Below are positions 15,425 through 22,065 of a DNA stretch of 26,692 nt, piece after piece. Each line of letters starts with the position of its first letter. The stretch's first letter is position 1. A model generated the notes under the pieces. The model worked only from the letters and a program-made list of their open reading frames with translations. It was not told the origin of the DNA and did not search any database. The DNA is taken from NCBI GenBank assembly GCA_021841795.1, contig JAKCDN010000003.1, positions 1-26,692 on the forward strand, read 5' to 3'. Source of the DNA: Acidobacteriota bacterium (GTDB lineage: Bacteria > Acidobacteriota > Terriglobia > Terriglobales > Acidobacteriaceae). Position numbers and translations under genes: made by a program.

Positions 15425-15742
15425 TCAGAACTGCATTCCCATCACGCTCTGGTACGCCTGAACCGCCTTGTTGCGCACCGCCAGCGCCAGCTCGAAGGCC
15501 ATATCCGCCTTCTCGGTGGCGATCATCGCCTGGTGAACATCCACGCCGCTGCCCGTCATCAGTCCGGTCACCGCGCTCTCGGCCTGCTGGTCCAGTTGCT
15601 TCACCTGGCCCGCGGCGTCCGCCATCAGATCCGCAAAGGGCGCGGCAGGCGCACCCGTCTTCATCCCGGTTGCGGCCGCGCCCGATGCGCCGGCGGTCGA
15701 GGCCCCGGCGGCCGAGGCGACGGAATTGATTGCTGCCAGCAT
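15425..15742 (-). CDS. fliE: Flagellar hook-basal body junction protein FliE
   Basis: A 105-residue protein. After an Ala/Ser/Gly-rich N-terminus (MLAAINSVASAAG) it has the FliE pattern F-x-x-(L/M)-x-x-A(A)GQVKQLDQQAE, a 'GSGVDVHQAMIATEKADMAFELALAVRNKAVQAYQ' helix pair and the ending SVMGMQF. The motif D-(V/L)-H-x-(V/A)-M-(I/L)-A-x-(E/Q)-(K)-A-x-(M/L) is diagnostic. FliE forms the first rod layer that joins the MS-ring to FlgB and FlgC. I start at ATG 15742 because GGGAGGG precedes it and the length then matches the family; an upstream ATG at 15826 would add 28 Arg/Pro-rich residues. It lies between flgC and fliF. Confidence 0.92.
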   Translation of the reverse strand: MLAAINSVASAAGASTAGASGAAATGMKTGAPAAPFADLMADAAGQVKQLDQQAESAVTGLMTGSGVDVHQAMIATEKADMAFELALAVRNKAVQAYQSVMGMQF

Positions 15743-15836
15743 GGCATCCCTCCCTTGGCCGCCAGGGCTTTGCACTCCCCGCCGGCGCTCTCCCTGACTC
15801 GGTCCGCGTCGCGGCGGTTCCGGCATCGGCTTCCCC

Positions 15837-16334
15837 TCAGGACTTGGCGATCTCCAGCGCCGACGTGATCATGCCTTTCTCCGCCTGCACCGCCGATCCG
15901 TTCAGTCCGTATGCGCGCGTCGCCCCCATCAGATCGACCATCTCCGTCAGTGGATTGATGTCCGGATACGCAACATAACCATCCGCCCCCGCGTCAGGAT
16001 GGCCGGGATCGTAGCGTTTGAGCGGCGGGGATGGATCCTCCACCACCGCGGAGACGTGCACGCCGGAAGCAACCGCGGTCTGCCCGGGCATTGCCCGCAG
16101 CGCGAGCAGGCCGGATTGCCCCCCGGAGCTGTCCGACGATGCCTGCGCGATCGAAGCCAGAAAGCCCGGATCGCTGCGTCCGGCGGAAAAGACCACCTCC
16201 TGGCGGCGGTACGGCCCTCCGTCGGCGGTGCGCGTCGTCTCCGCATTCGCCATATTCGCGGCCACCACCTCGGCGCGCATCCGTTCGGCCTGCATCGCGC
16301 CGCCCGAGCTTTCCATCATCCCAAAGAGATTCAT
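15837..16334 (-). CDS. flgC: Flagellar basal-body rod protein FlgC
   Basis: A 165-residue proximal rod protein, beginning MNLFGMMESSGGAMQAERMRAEVVAANMANAETT. The ANMANAETT turn corresponds to the ANLANAxT motif of FlgC. The C-terminal helix follows the family signature YPDINPLTEMVDLMGATRAYGLN, where Y-P-(D/N)-(I/V)-N is nearly invariant. The segment 'GGPYRRQEVVF' is also typical. The start at 16334 has GAGGAG five bases upstream; a further upstream ATG at 16364 lacks support. The central part (about 65-95) is a somewhat longer Gly/Ser region than usual. It lies 57 bases after flgB and before fliE, the common flgB-flgC-fliE order. Confidence 0.94.
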   Translation of the reverse strand: MNLFGMMESSGGAMQAERMRAEVVAANMANAETTRTADGGPYRRQEVVFSAGRSDPGFLASIAQASSDSSGGQSGLLALRAMPGQTAVASGVHVSAVVEDPSPPLKRYDPGHPDAGADGYVAYPDINPLTEMVDLMGATRAYGLNGSAVQAEKGMITSALEIAKS

Positions 16335-16391
16335 CTCGACTCCTCGCCGGCTCCCGCCGCCCACCTGTCCCTCATGCCCGTTCCCGGCCGG

Positions 16392-16757
16392 CTATTTGTC
16401 GGCGTGGATGGCATCCAGCAGGCGCTGATACTCGCCGTGCAACAGGGCCACGCCGGTGCGGAAGCGGAGCTGGGCCTCGGCCAGACGCAGACTCTCGCGG
16501 TCGATCGACACGTTATTGCCGTCCGGGCGCGCAATCAGGCCATCGACATCGGCCACGCGCACGCTGTGCGCCGCGCGTCCTTTCTCCACGTCCTCGATGG
16601 CCTGGCGCATCTCGGAGCTGAACTCCATCCCCACGGTGCGGTATCCGGGCGTGTCCACATTGGCCATGTTGACCGCCGTCAGTTTGGCCTCGGCGGCGGC
16701 CAGGTCGAGATAGCGCTCCACCTGGTCGCTCATCCGGGTCGTGATCTCCATGTTCAT
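16392..16757 (-). CDS. flgB: Flagellar basal-body rod protein FlgB
   Basis: A 121-residue proximal rod protein. The key motif is the N-terminal helix and turn, LAAAEAKLTAVNMANVDTPGYRT, matching the rod protein consensus ANxxTPGYK/R. The C-terminal segment GNNVSIDRESLRLAEAQLRFRTGVALLHGEY is the FlgB 'GN-x-V-x-(I/L)-(D/E)-x-E' block. The start at 16757 is chosen because AGGGAG lies six bases upstream and the protein then has normal length. The ATG at 16826 would add 23 Ala-rich residues and another ATG occurs two codons later at 16751. It follows the sigma-54 activator gene by 79 bases and opens the structural part of the flagellar block. Confidence 0.93.
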   Translation of the reverse strand: MNMEITTRMSDQVERYLDLAAAEAKLTAVNMANVDTPGYRTVGMEFSSEMRQAIEDVEKGRAAHSVRVADVDGLIARPDGNNVSIDRESLRLAEAQLRFRTGVALLHGEYQRLLDAIHADK

Positions 16758-16836
16758 CGGCGCTCCCTTTGCGATTCCGTTCCGGCCCGCCGCGGCGGCC
16801 TCGCTCTGCGCCGCGGCAGCATCCAAAACCCGGAGC

Positions 16837-18108
16837 TCAGTTCACCGTCAGCCCGAAGTCGATCTCGCGCGAGCTCAGAACCGGGCTGTCCCCGGCCAGG
16901 ATCACGCCCCGTTCGAGCACATGCTCGAGCTCGCGTACGTTTCCCGGCCAAGGATGAGCCGTCAGCTTGTTCAGGGCGGCCTCGTCGAGCCGCTTCACCG
17001 GAATGTCGCGGCCCAGCCGTTCCAGAAAGTGCTCCACCAGCAGCGGCAGATCCTGGGCGTGCTCGCACAGGGCCGGGGTGCGGATGAGAAACACCGCCAG
17101 GCGGTAGTAAAGGTCGGAGCGGAAGCTGCCGTTCTGGGCGTGCTCGGCCAGCGGGCGGTGGGTCGCGGCCAGGATGCGCACATCCACCTTCACCGTCTCA
17201 TTGTCGCCAACCCGCTGCAGTTCGCCGCACTCGACGAAGCGCAGAAGCTTGGCCTGCAGGGCCAGCGGCATCTCGCCGATCTCATCGAGAAACAGCGTGC
17301 CGCCGTCGGCGGCCTCGATGCGCCCCACGCGGCCCTGCACCGCGCCCGTAAAGGCGCCGCGGGTATGGCCAAAGAGCTCCGCCTCCAGCAGGGCTTCGGG
17401 AATGGCCGCGCAGTTGATCGCAACCAGCGGCTTGCGGCTGCGGGTCGAGAGCCGATGCAGAGCCTCGGCCACCAGCTCCTTGCCCGAACCGGTGGGCCCT
17501 TCGATCAGCACCGGAGTAGTGCGCGGCGCCACCAGCCGGATGCGGCGGCTCACCTCCATCATGCACGGAGCGTTGCCGATCAGCTCGGGCAGGCGCTCGG
17601 CGGTCCGGTTCATCCCCGCCTCCGGAGCCGGGGATGGAATCGGCGCGGGCCAACGGACGGCGTCCCTTCCCGATGCCGTCCGGCCCTCCGCGCCGATGGC
17701 CGCCGGCAGCAAAGGAGCGGCGACAGCCGCACTCCAGGCCGCCGTGTCCGTCTCCTCGCAGGAGCGCAGCGCGTAGAGCAGCTCCTGACGATAGGGCCCG
17801 CGCCGGCTTTCCTGCGCGATCTGGCCCGATGCGGTCACAAGATCCACCTCGGGAAAACGCGCCTTGAAGTCGTTCAGGAACTCGTTGAGGTCAAGATCCG
17901 GCAGCCATGAGCCCAGAATCACCGCGTCGGGCAAAGCCGCCTCGGCTTCGCTCCACGCCTGGGCGCCGCCTTCGGCCTCCAGCACCTGCCAGCGCAGGCC
18001 CGCAAGCACCGCCGCAAGTCGTTGCCGGAAGCTGCGGTCGGCGCTGACTACAACCACCGTGCGCGGTCTTGCGCGCAGGGTCACGGGAAGAACGGGAATC
18101 ACTTGCAT
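16837..18108 (-). CDS. Sigma-54-dependent flagellar activator lacking a DNA-binding domain (FlgR-like)
   Basis: A 423-residue enhancer-binding-protein relative. Residues 17-115 resemble a receiver domain (VVVVSADRSFRQRL, later DAVILGSWLPDLDLNEFL), but the phosphoacceptor position is Gly66, so it is probably not phosphorylated. The AAA+ domain (about 172-410) is complete: Walker A GPTGSGKE with Lys210, GAFTGA at 251-256 for sigma-54 contact, Walker B TLFLDE with Asp275 and Glu276, and sensor II PWPGNVREL with Arg402. The chain stops 19 residues after this region (REIDFGLTVN), so the Fis-type helix-turn-helix is absent. The 79 bases downstream encode no lost domain. It probably activates RpoN promoters from solution; the site before fliK is the best target here. 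AAGGAG precedes the ATG. Confidence 0.88.
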   Translation of the reverse strand: MQVIPVLPVTLRARPRTVVVVSADRSFRQRLAAVLAGLRWQVLEAEGGAQAWSEAEAALPDAVILGSWLPDLDLNEFLNDFKARFPEVDLVTASGQIAQESRRGPYRQELLYALRSCEETDTAAWSAAVAAPLLPAAIGAEGRTASGRDAVRWPAPIPSPAPEAGMNRTAERLPELIGNAPCMMEVSRRIRLVAPRTTPVLIEGPTGSGKELVAEALHRLSTRSRKPLVAINCAAIPEALLEAELFGHTRGAFTGAVQGRVGRIEAADGGTLFLDEIGEMPLALQAKLLRFVECGELQRVGDNETVKVDVRILAATHRPLAEHAQNGSFRSDLYYRLAVFLIRTPALCEHAQDLPLLVEHFLERLGRDIPVKRLDEAALNKLTAHPWPGNVRELEHVLERGVILAGDSPVLSSREIDFGLTVN

Positions 18109-18140
18109 CTTGGGTCTCCTTGCATGTGGATCGGAGTGGA

Positions 18141-18157
18141 GCGCCCGCAGCGGGCGC
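18141..18157. promoter_or_regulatory. GC-rich inverted repeat between the response regulator and activator genes
   Basis: GCGCCCGC (18141-18148), one base, then its exact complement GCGGGCGC (18150-18157). It starts five bases after the response regulator stop on the minus strand. There is no T-run, so it may be a processing site, an attenuator or a protein-binding site, and not a full terminator. Confidence 0.4.
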
Positions 18158-18161
18158 GGGG

Positions 18162-18911
18162 CTACGACAGCGGCGCCGCCGGTGAGGGCAGGACCGCGCC
18201 TTTGGCCACGGGAAGAGCCGAAGCCGCATCCCCGGCCAGCTCCGCCTCAGACGGAATCATGTAGCCCCGTCCGCGCACGGTCCGGATCAGGCGGCCCGGC
18301 GGCGGGTCCATCAGCTTGCGGCGCAGATAGTTCACATACACATCGACGATGTTGGTCGTCTGCGCCTGCTCCAGATTCCAGATGGAATCCAGCAGATCGA
18401 CGCGGGTGACGCACTGGCCGCGATGCAGCAGCAGGCTCTCCAGCAGGGCGAACTCCTTGTTGGTCAGCGCGATGGGACGGCCCGCCCGCTGGGCCGTATG
18501 GTCCAGGCGGTCGAGTTCAAGATCGCCGGCCCGCAGCCGCAGGCGGGCCTCGCGCTTGCGCCGCAGCAGCGCCCGGCAGCGCGCGCGCAGCTCATGCAGG
18601 CTGAAGGGCTTGGTCATCAGATCGTCGGCGCCGCGATCCAGGCAGCGCACGCGCGCGTCCACCTCCTGTCGGCCCGTCAGCACCAGCACCGGCAGCTCGG
18701 TGTCGATGGCGCGCACCTCTTCGAGCACCTGTTCCCCGTCCTTCACGGGCATGTTCAGATCCAGGATGGTCAGGTCCGGCGGCTCGGCGCGGAACGCCTC
18801 CACAGCGGCCGCGCCATCGTGGGCCAGAAGCACGCGATGGCCGTCGGCCTCAAGCCCCCGGCTCAAAAACGCGCTCAACGATCGGTCGTCCTCGGCAATC
18901 AGTAGCCTCAT
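18162..18911 (-). CDS. OmpR/PhoB-family response regulator
   Basis: A 249-residue two-component regulator. The receiver domain (1-118) is complete: acidic pocket Glu7, Asp8 and Asp9 in IAEDDR, phosphoacceptor Asp51 in LTILDLNMPVKDG, Thr79 in VLVLTGR and Lys101 in LMTKPFS. The winged-helix DNA-binding domain (about 127-226) includes LTNKEFALLESLL, VDVYVNYLRRKL and the wing IRTVRGRGYMI. A tail of about 23 Ala/Pro-rich residues follows. No histidine kinase is encoded in the window. I start at ATG 18911: GGAGAGG lies six bases upstream, and the protein then begins MRLLIAEDD as the family does. The activator gene follows 53 bases downstream, so both may share one transcript. A 17-bp triple repeat lies just before it. 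Confidence 0.92.
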   Translation of the reverse strand: MRLLIAEDDRSLSAFLSRGLEADGHRVLLAHDGAAAVEAFRAEPPDLTILDLNMPVKDGEQVLEEVRAIDTELPVLVLTGRQEVDARVRCLDRGADDLMTKPFSLHELRARCRALLRRKREARLRLRAGDLELDRLDHTAQRAGRPIALTNKEFALLESLLLHRGQCVTRVDLLDSIWNLEQAQTTNIVDVYVNYLRRKLMDPPPGRLIRTVRGRGYMIPSEAELAGDAASALPVAKGAVLPSPAAPLS

Positions 18912-18937
18912 CTGCATCCTCTCCCCCAGCGCAATCC

Positions 18938-18988
18938 GCATCCCCGATTTCCCTGTATCCCCGATTCCATCGCATCCCCAATTCCATC
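18938..18988. repeat. Three tandem 17-bp repeats upstream of the response regulator
   Basis: Plus-strand units are GCATCCCCGATTTCCCT (18938-18954), GTATCCCCGATTCCATC (18955-18971) and GCATCCCCAATTCCATC (18972-18988). They differ at only a few positions and end 27 bases before the regulator ATG at 18911. They could be iterated binding sites, possibly for the regulator itself, or a simple tandem expansion in the leader. Confidence 0.85.
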
Positions 18989-19143
18989 GATCCGATGCCG
19001 GTTCCACGCCGCTCTCCGTCTTCCCGCCGGCCCGATTGTGCGAGCGGAAGATGGCACTCCTCCACCTTGGGGTATGGGGAAAAGGAACTCAACGGTTGCA
19101 TGAGGAAAAATCAAGGAGGAATGTTGCATCGGGAGTAAAAATG

Positions 19144-19168
19144 GGAAGCGTCCCAAAATGGAAGGCGC
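19144..19168. repeat. Shared sequence block, copy 1
   Basis: Plus strand GGAAG-C-GTCCCAAAATGGAA-G-GCGC. Almost the same sequence occurs at 20473-20501. This copy lies about 230 bases upstream of the response regulator start and just after the stop of the soluble cyclase gene. Confidence 0.7.
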
Positions 19169-19222
19169 AGCCGGCGGCGGATCGCGGCCAACTTCCCCAG
19201 CCCGCGCCCGCAACCCGCCCGC

Positions 19223-20278
19223 TCAGCCATGCCGGGCGCGCGCGGCGGCCTTCTCCGCGTACATGGCCGCGTCGGCCCGCGCCAGAAGCTCGTTCATCGT
19301 CTCGGCTCCCGTGCGCGCCGCCAGCCCGATGGAAGCATCGACATGAACCTTCAGCATTCCCCGCTGCGTGCTCAGGCTGTACAGGCCGCAGGCCCAGTTG
19401 CGCAGGCGCTCCACCTGCACCCGCGCCTCCTCGAGCCCAGCGTCGAACAGCAGCAGGAACTCATCGCCGCCCCAGCGCCCCACCACGTCCGTGGACCGGC
19501 AGGCGGAGCTCAACTCGCCCGCAAACTGCCGGAGCAGCGCATCGCCCGTCAGGTGGCCGTGCCGGTCGTTAATCTCCTTGAAGCGGTCGATATCGACGAT
19601 CGCCGCGCAGAAGCCCGCGCCGGCCTCGATCCGCTTCTGCATCTGCGCCTCCAGAAAGACCCGATTGCGCACTCCCGTCAGCACATCCCGCGACGCCAGC
19701 AGCTCGGCCTCTTCCAGCTTGGCCTGGTACTCGTTCAGCTTGGATTCAAGCCCGTGCAGCACCTCCTTGCCTTCGGCCGCCATGCGATCGATGGAGGCGC
19801 GCAGTTCCGCCGCGCTCTTGTCGATCGAAGCCCGGATCTCGCTCAGATCGTCCAGGGTCGCGATCGCCTTCAGCCGCTCCGTCACCGCGCTCAACCGCTC
19901 CGCGCTGTTCGCATCATGCGTGCTCACCGATTCGGCCGTACGCGCCACCGTCAGCAGAATCTCCTTCACCTCGCGCGCCTTGTCCTGATAGTGCCGCGCC
20001 ACCTCATGGCCCCATCCGCGCACGCGATCTCCCGCCCGTCTCCCGTGGGCCAGCAGATTCGCGCAACCCATCCCCGGCAGCAGCTCGGCTTCGAGCTCGC
20101 TCAGCTCCCGCTTCAGCCCTCCGCCCAGCCCGGGACACGCATCCAGGCTGCCGTCGCCGATCGCGCGCAGCGTCGCACCGTACGCCTCCAGCGCCGCCGC
20201 AACAGGATCCCCCGCCGCCGCGCTCCCCGCAACCGGCGCGGCCGCATTGGAGTCAAGATATTTCTTGAGCGAAATCAT
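19223..20278 (-). CDS. Soluble GGDEF-domain diguanylate cyclase
   Basis: A 351-residue protein with no membrane segment. The N-terminal 190 residues are helical, including a long stretch with heptad character (about 90-190) likely to form a dimer-making coiled coil; I recognise no sensor domain. The C-terminal GGDEF domain has DVLTGVRNR (198-206), the metal-binding Asp229 in IVDIDRFKEIND, the signature GGDEF at 270-274, and the allosteric I-site RSTD (261-264) five residues before it. It should therefore make c-di-GMP from two GTP and be inhibited by its product. It is divergent from the second cyclase and lies upstream of the flagellar regulators on the same strand, suggesting control of the motile-sessile switch. 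The ribosome site at its ATG is weak. Confidence 0.92.
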   Translation of the reverse strand: MISLKKYLDSNAAAPVAGSAAAGDPVAAALEAYGATLRAIGDGSLDACPGLGGGLKRELSELEAELLPGMGCANLLAHGRRAGDRVRGWGHEVARHYQDKAREVKEILLTVARTAESVSTHDANSAERLSAVTERLKAIATLDDLSEIRASIDKSAAELRASIDRMAAEGKEVLHGLESKLNEYQAKLEEAELLASRDVLTGVRNRVFLEAQMQKRIEAGAGFCAAIVDIDRFKEINDRHGHLTGDALLRQFAGELSSACRSTDVVGRWGGDEFLLLFDAGLEEARVQVERLRNWACGLYSLSTQRGMLKVHVDASIGLAARTGAETMNELLARADAAMYAEKAAARARHG

Positions 20279-20579
20279 CGTCTTTGCAAACGTTCACGGT
20301 CCGCGCCGGCACGCGGCGCCAGTCCACTGCCCTCATCGGCCGCCGTGACGAATGCCTGAAAGGTGTCGAAAAAACAGACAGCGGCTCGCGCCTCCAGCCC
20401 GCGCCGCAAGACCGGAGCCTGCCAAAAGGCCGCCGGCTCCCGCCCTCGCTCCGCGCCCGCGGCGATGGTAAAGGAAGAACTGTCCCAAAAATGGAATGCG
20501 CTCCAAAGATGAGAGTTAGAACGGATGCAGGGCATAGACCGGCGCGCCGGAATTGTGATAAGCAGTAGTCAATGATGCT
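20279..20579. other. Divergent promoter region between the two cyclase genes
   Basis: 301 bases with no convincing gene. It must hold the promoters of both cyclases. Visible content is the second copy of the shared sequence block (20473-20501) and an AT-richer part from 20490 to 20575. I could not find a clear -35/-10 pair for either gene. Confidence 0.5.
20473..20501. repeat. Shared sequence block, copy 2
   Basis: Plus strand GGAAG-AACT-GTCCCAAAAATGGAA-T-GCGC, matching copy 1 at 19144-19168 apart from 3 inserted bases in the spacer, one extra A and one substitution. It lies about 195 bases upstream of the soluble cyclase start on the minus strand, much as copy 1 lies before the response regulator. 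Confidence 0.7.
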
Positions 20580-21953
20580 GTGAAGGGATCGCTCGCGGAC
20601 CGAGGGCCGGGAGTTGAGGTGCGCCAGGTGGATTTGAGCAAACTACCCGATGTTGCGGCCGTTTCCCTGCTCACGCTGGCGTTCTTTTCCGTGGCGCGTT
20701 ATGGGGCCTTTACCCGCCACGAGCAGACGTCTTCCTCCGTCATCTGGCTCATCGGCTGGCTCACCATCGTTCTCCACTTCACCGCCTTCATCTTTCTGCC
20801 GGCGCAGGGATTTCTCGGCGTCGCCGCCATGGTCATCGGCACCTCCTCGCTGGCCTGGGCGGGCATTCTCTTCATGTGGGCCTCGCTGCCCTATCGCGGC
20901 CAATCCTCAAGCTACTGGCTGCTTCTGTCCCTGCTGGCCACCAACACCTTCTATTTCTTCGTTCTTTCCATCGCGCCGCACGGACATTGGCTCTTGCAGC
21001 CGGCCGCGGTTCTCATCGGAGCCTTGCCCCTGCTGGCTTCCATCAGCGCCCTGCGCGCAGACAGGCATCCGTTGCGCTGGACCATCGCTGCTCTCTACTC
21101 CGCGCTTTCGGTCTTCCTTCTGGTGTTTGAGAACAGGCCGGGAATCGGCCCCTACCTGGCCGTGAACGCGGTCCTGTTCACCGTCTACGCCGGCTGCTGC
21201 ATTCACTTCTGGATTGCCTACCGCCGCGCCACCACCGGCGCTTTTATCACCGTGGCCGGATTCTTTGCCTGGGCCAACGTCTTCACCGCCGCCCCTCTGA
21301 TCGACAGTTTCCTGCCCCGGGTTCAGATCGAGAGCGAGGTCTGGAACCTGCCCAAGTACGTCGTGGCCGTCGGCATGATCCTGCTCCTGCTCGAGGACCA
21401 GATCGAGCACAATCGCTTTCTTGCCCTCCACGACGAGCTCACCGGCCTGCCCAATCGCAGGCTCTTTCAGGACCGCCTGGCCTCTGCCCTGGAGCGCGCG
21501 CGCCGGTCCGGCTCCAAAGCCGCGCTGCTGCTCATTGACCTCGATCGCTTCAAGCAGGTCAATGACACCATCGGCCACCACGCCGGCGACGAGCTGCTCA
21601 AGCATATCGCCGCTCTCTTCCTGGGCAGGGTCCGCCGCAGCGACACCGTGGCCCGCACCGGCGGCGACGAATTTTCCGTGATTCTGGAGGAGCCCGTCAA
21701 TCGTGCGGATGCCATGAGCGTAGCCCGCAGCCTGACGCATTTTCTCGACGCTCCCATCGAGCTTGGCGATCAGGTCGTGCGCATCGGCGCCAGCGTCGGC
21801 ATCGCCATCTATCCCGAGGATGGAACCGACGCCGAATCCCTCTCCATCGCCGCCGATCTCCGCATGTACGACCACAAACGCTCCGGAACCGTTCGCAAAC
21901 ATCACTCCCCCGCCGCCAAAGCGATCGCGCAAACCTATCCGCTTGCGGATTAG
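20580..21953 (+). CDS. Membrane-bound GGDEF-domain diguanylate cyclase
   Basis: A 457-residue protein with about eight hydrophobic segments in residues 25-262 (for example 25-43, 53-74, 77-102, 112-133, 166-183 and 250-262), followed by a cytoplasmic GGDEF domain. That domain has DELTGLPNRRLF, DLDRFKQVNDTIGHHAGDE, the signature GGDEF at 361-365 and the inhibitory I-site RRSD (352-355) five residues upstream. It should be an active, product-inhibited c-di-GMP synthase. The membrane part resembles a MASE-like sensor, but I cannot name the type. The GTG at 20580 has no good ribosome site; in-frame GTG codons further downstream, before the first membrane segment, are alternatives. A terminator for the convergent pnp gene lies just beyond its stop. 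Confidence 0.9.
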   Translation: MKGSLADRGPGVEVRQVDLSKLPDVAAVSLLTLAFFSVARYGAFTRHEQTSSSVIWLIGWLTIVLHFTAFIFLPAQGFLGVAAMVIGTSSLAWAGILFMWASLPYRGQSSSYWLLLSLLATNTFYFFVLSIAPHGHWLLQPAAVLIGALPLLASISALRADRHPLRWTIAALYSALSVFLLVFENRPGIGPYLAVNAVLFTVYAGCCIHFWIAYRRATTGAFITVAGFFAWANVFTAAPLIDSFLPRVQIESEVWNLPKYVVAVGMILLLLEDQIEHNRFLALHDELTGLPNRRLFQDRLASALERARRSGSKAALLLIDLDRFKQVNDTIGHHAGDELLKHIAALFLGRVRRSDTVARTGGDEFSVILEEPVNRADAMSVARSLTHFLDAPIELGDQVVRIGASVGIAIYPEDGTDAESLSIAADLRMYDHKRSGTVRKHHSPAAKAIAQTYPLAD

Positions 21954-22011
21954 CCTCGGGCGCCTCTGCGTGCCGCGCCGCCCGGCCACGCTTCTCCCTC
22001 CGCGCACATGC

Positions 22012-22043
22012 AAAAAGGCCCAGGCTGTCGCAGCCCGGGCCTT
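22012..22043 (-). terminator. Intrinsic terminator of pnp
   Basis: A strong hairpin: AAGGCCC-a-GGCTG, loop TCG, CAGCC-c-GGGCCTT, with 12 base pairs around a single internal mismatch. On the minus strand it is followed directly by TTTTT (22016-22012). It starts 23 bases after the pnp stop. On the plus strand the T-run is weak, but the hairpin may also help end the convergent cyclase transcript. Confidence 0.9.
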
Positions 22044-22065
22044 CTACGCCGAATGCCGCAGGGAC

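Larger units (their letters stand above)
18912..19222. other. Intergenic region upstream of the response regulator
   Basis: A 311-base stretch with no gene. It holds the 17-bp triple repeat (18938-18988), the first copy of the sequence block shared with 20473-20501, and an A/T-richer part at about 19075-19165. TTGCAT occurs twice (around 19095 and 19124). I saw no clear -35/-10 or sigma-54 promoter for the regulator. Confidence 0.5.

Noticed and set aside
20284..20568. A plus-strand frame of 94 codons between the two cyclase genes
   Set aside because: No ribosome site or domain, and it covers the divergent promoter region and the shared repeat block.
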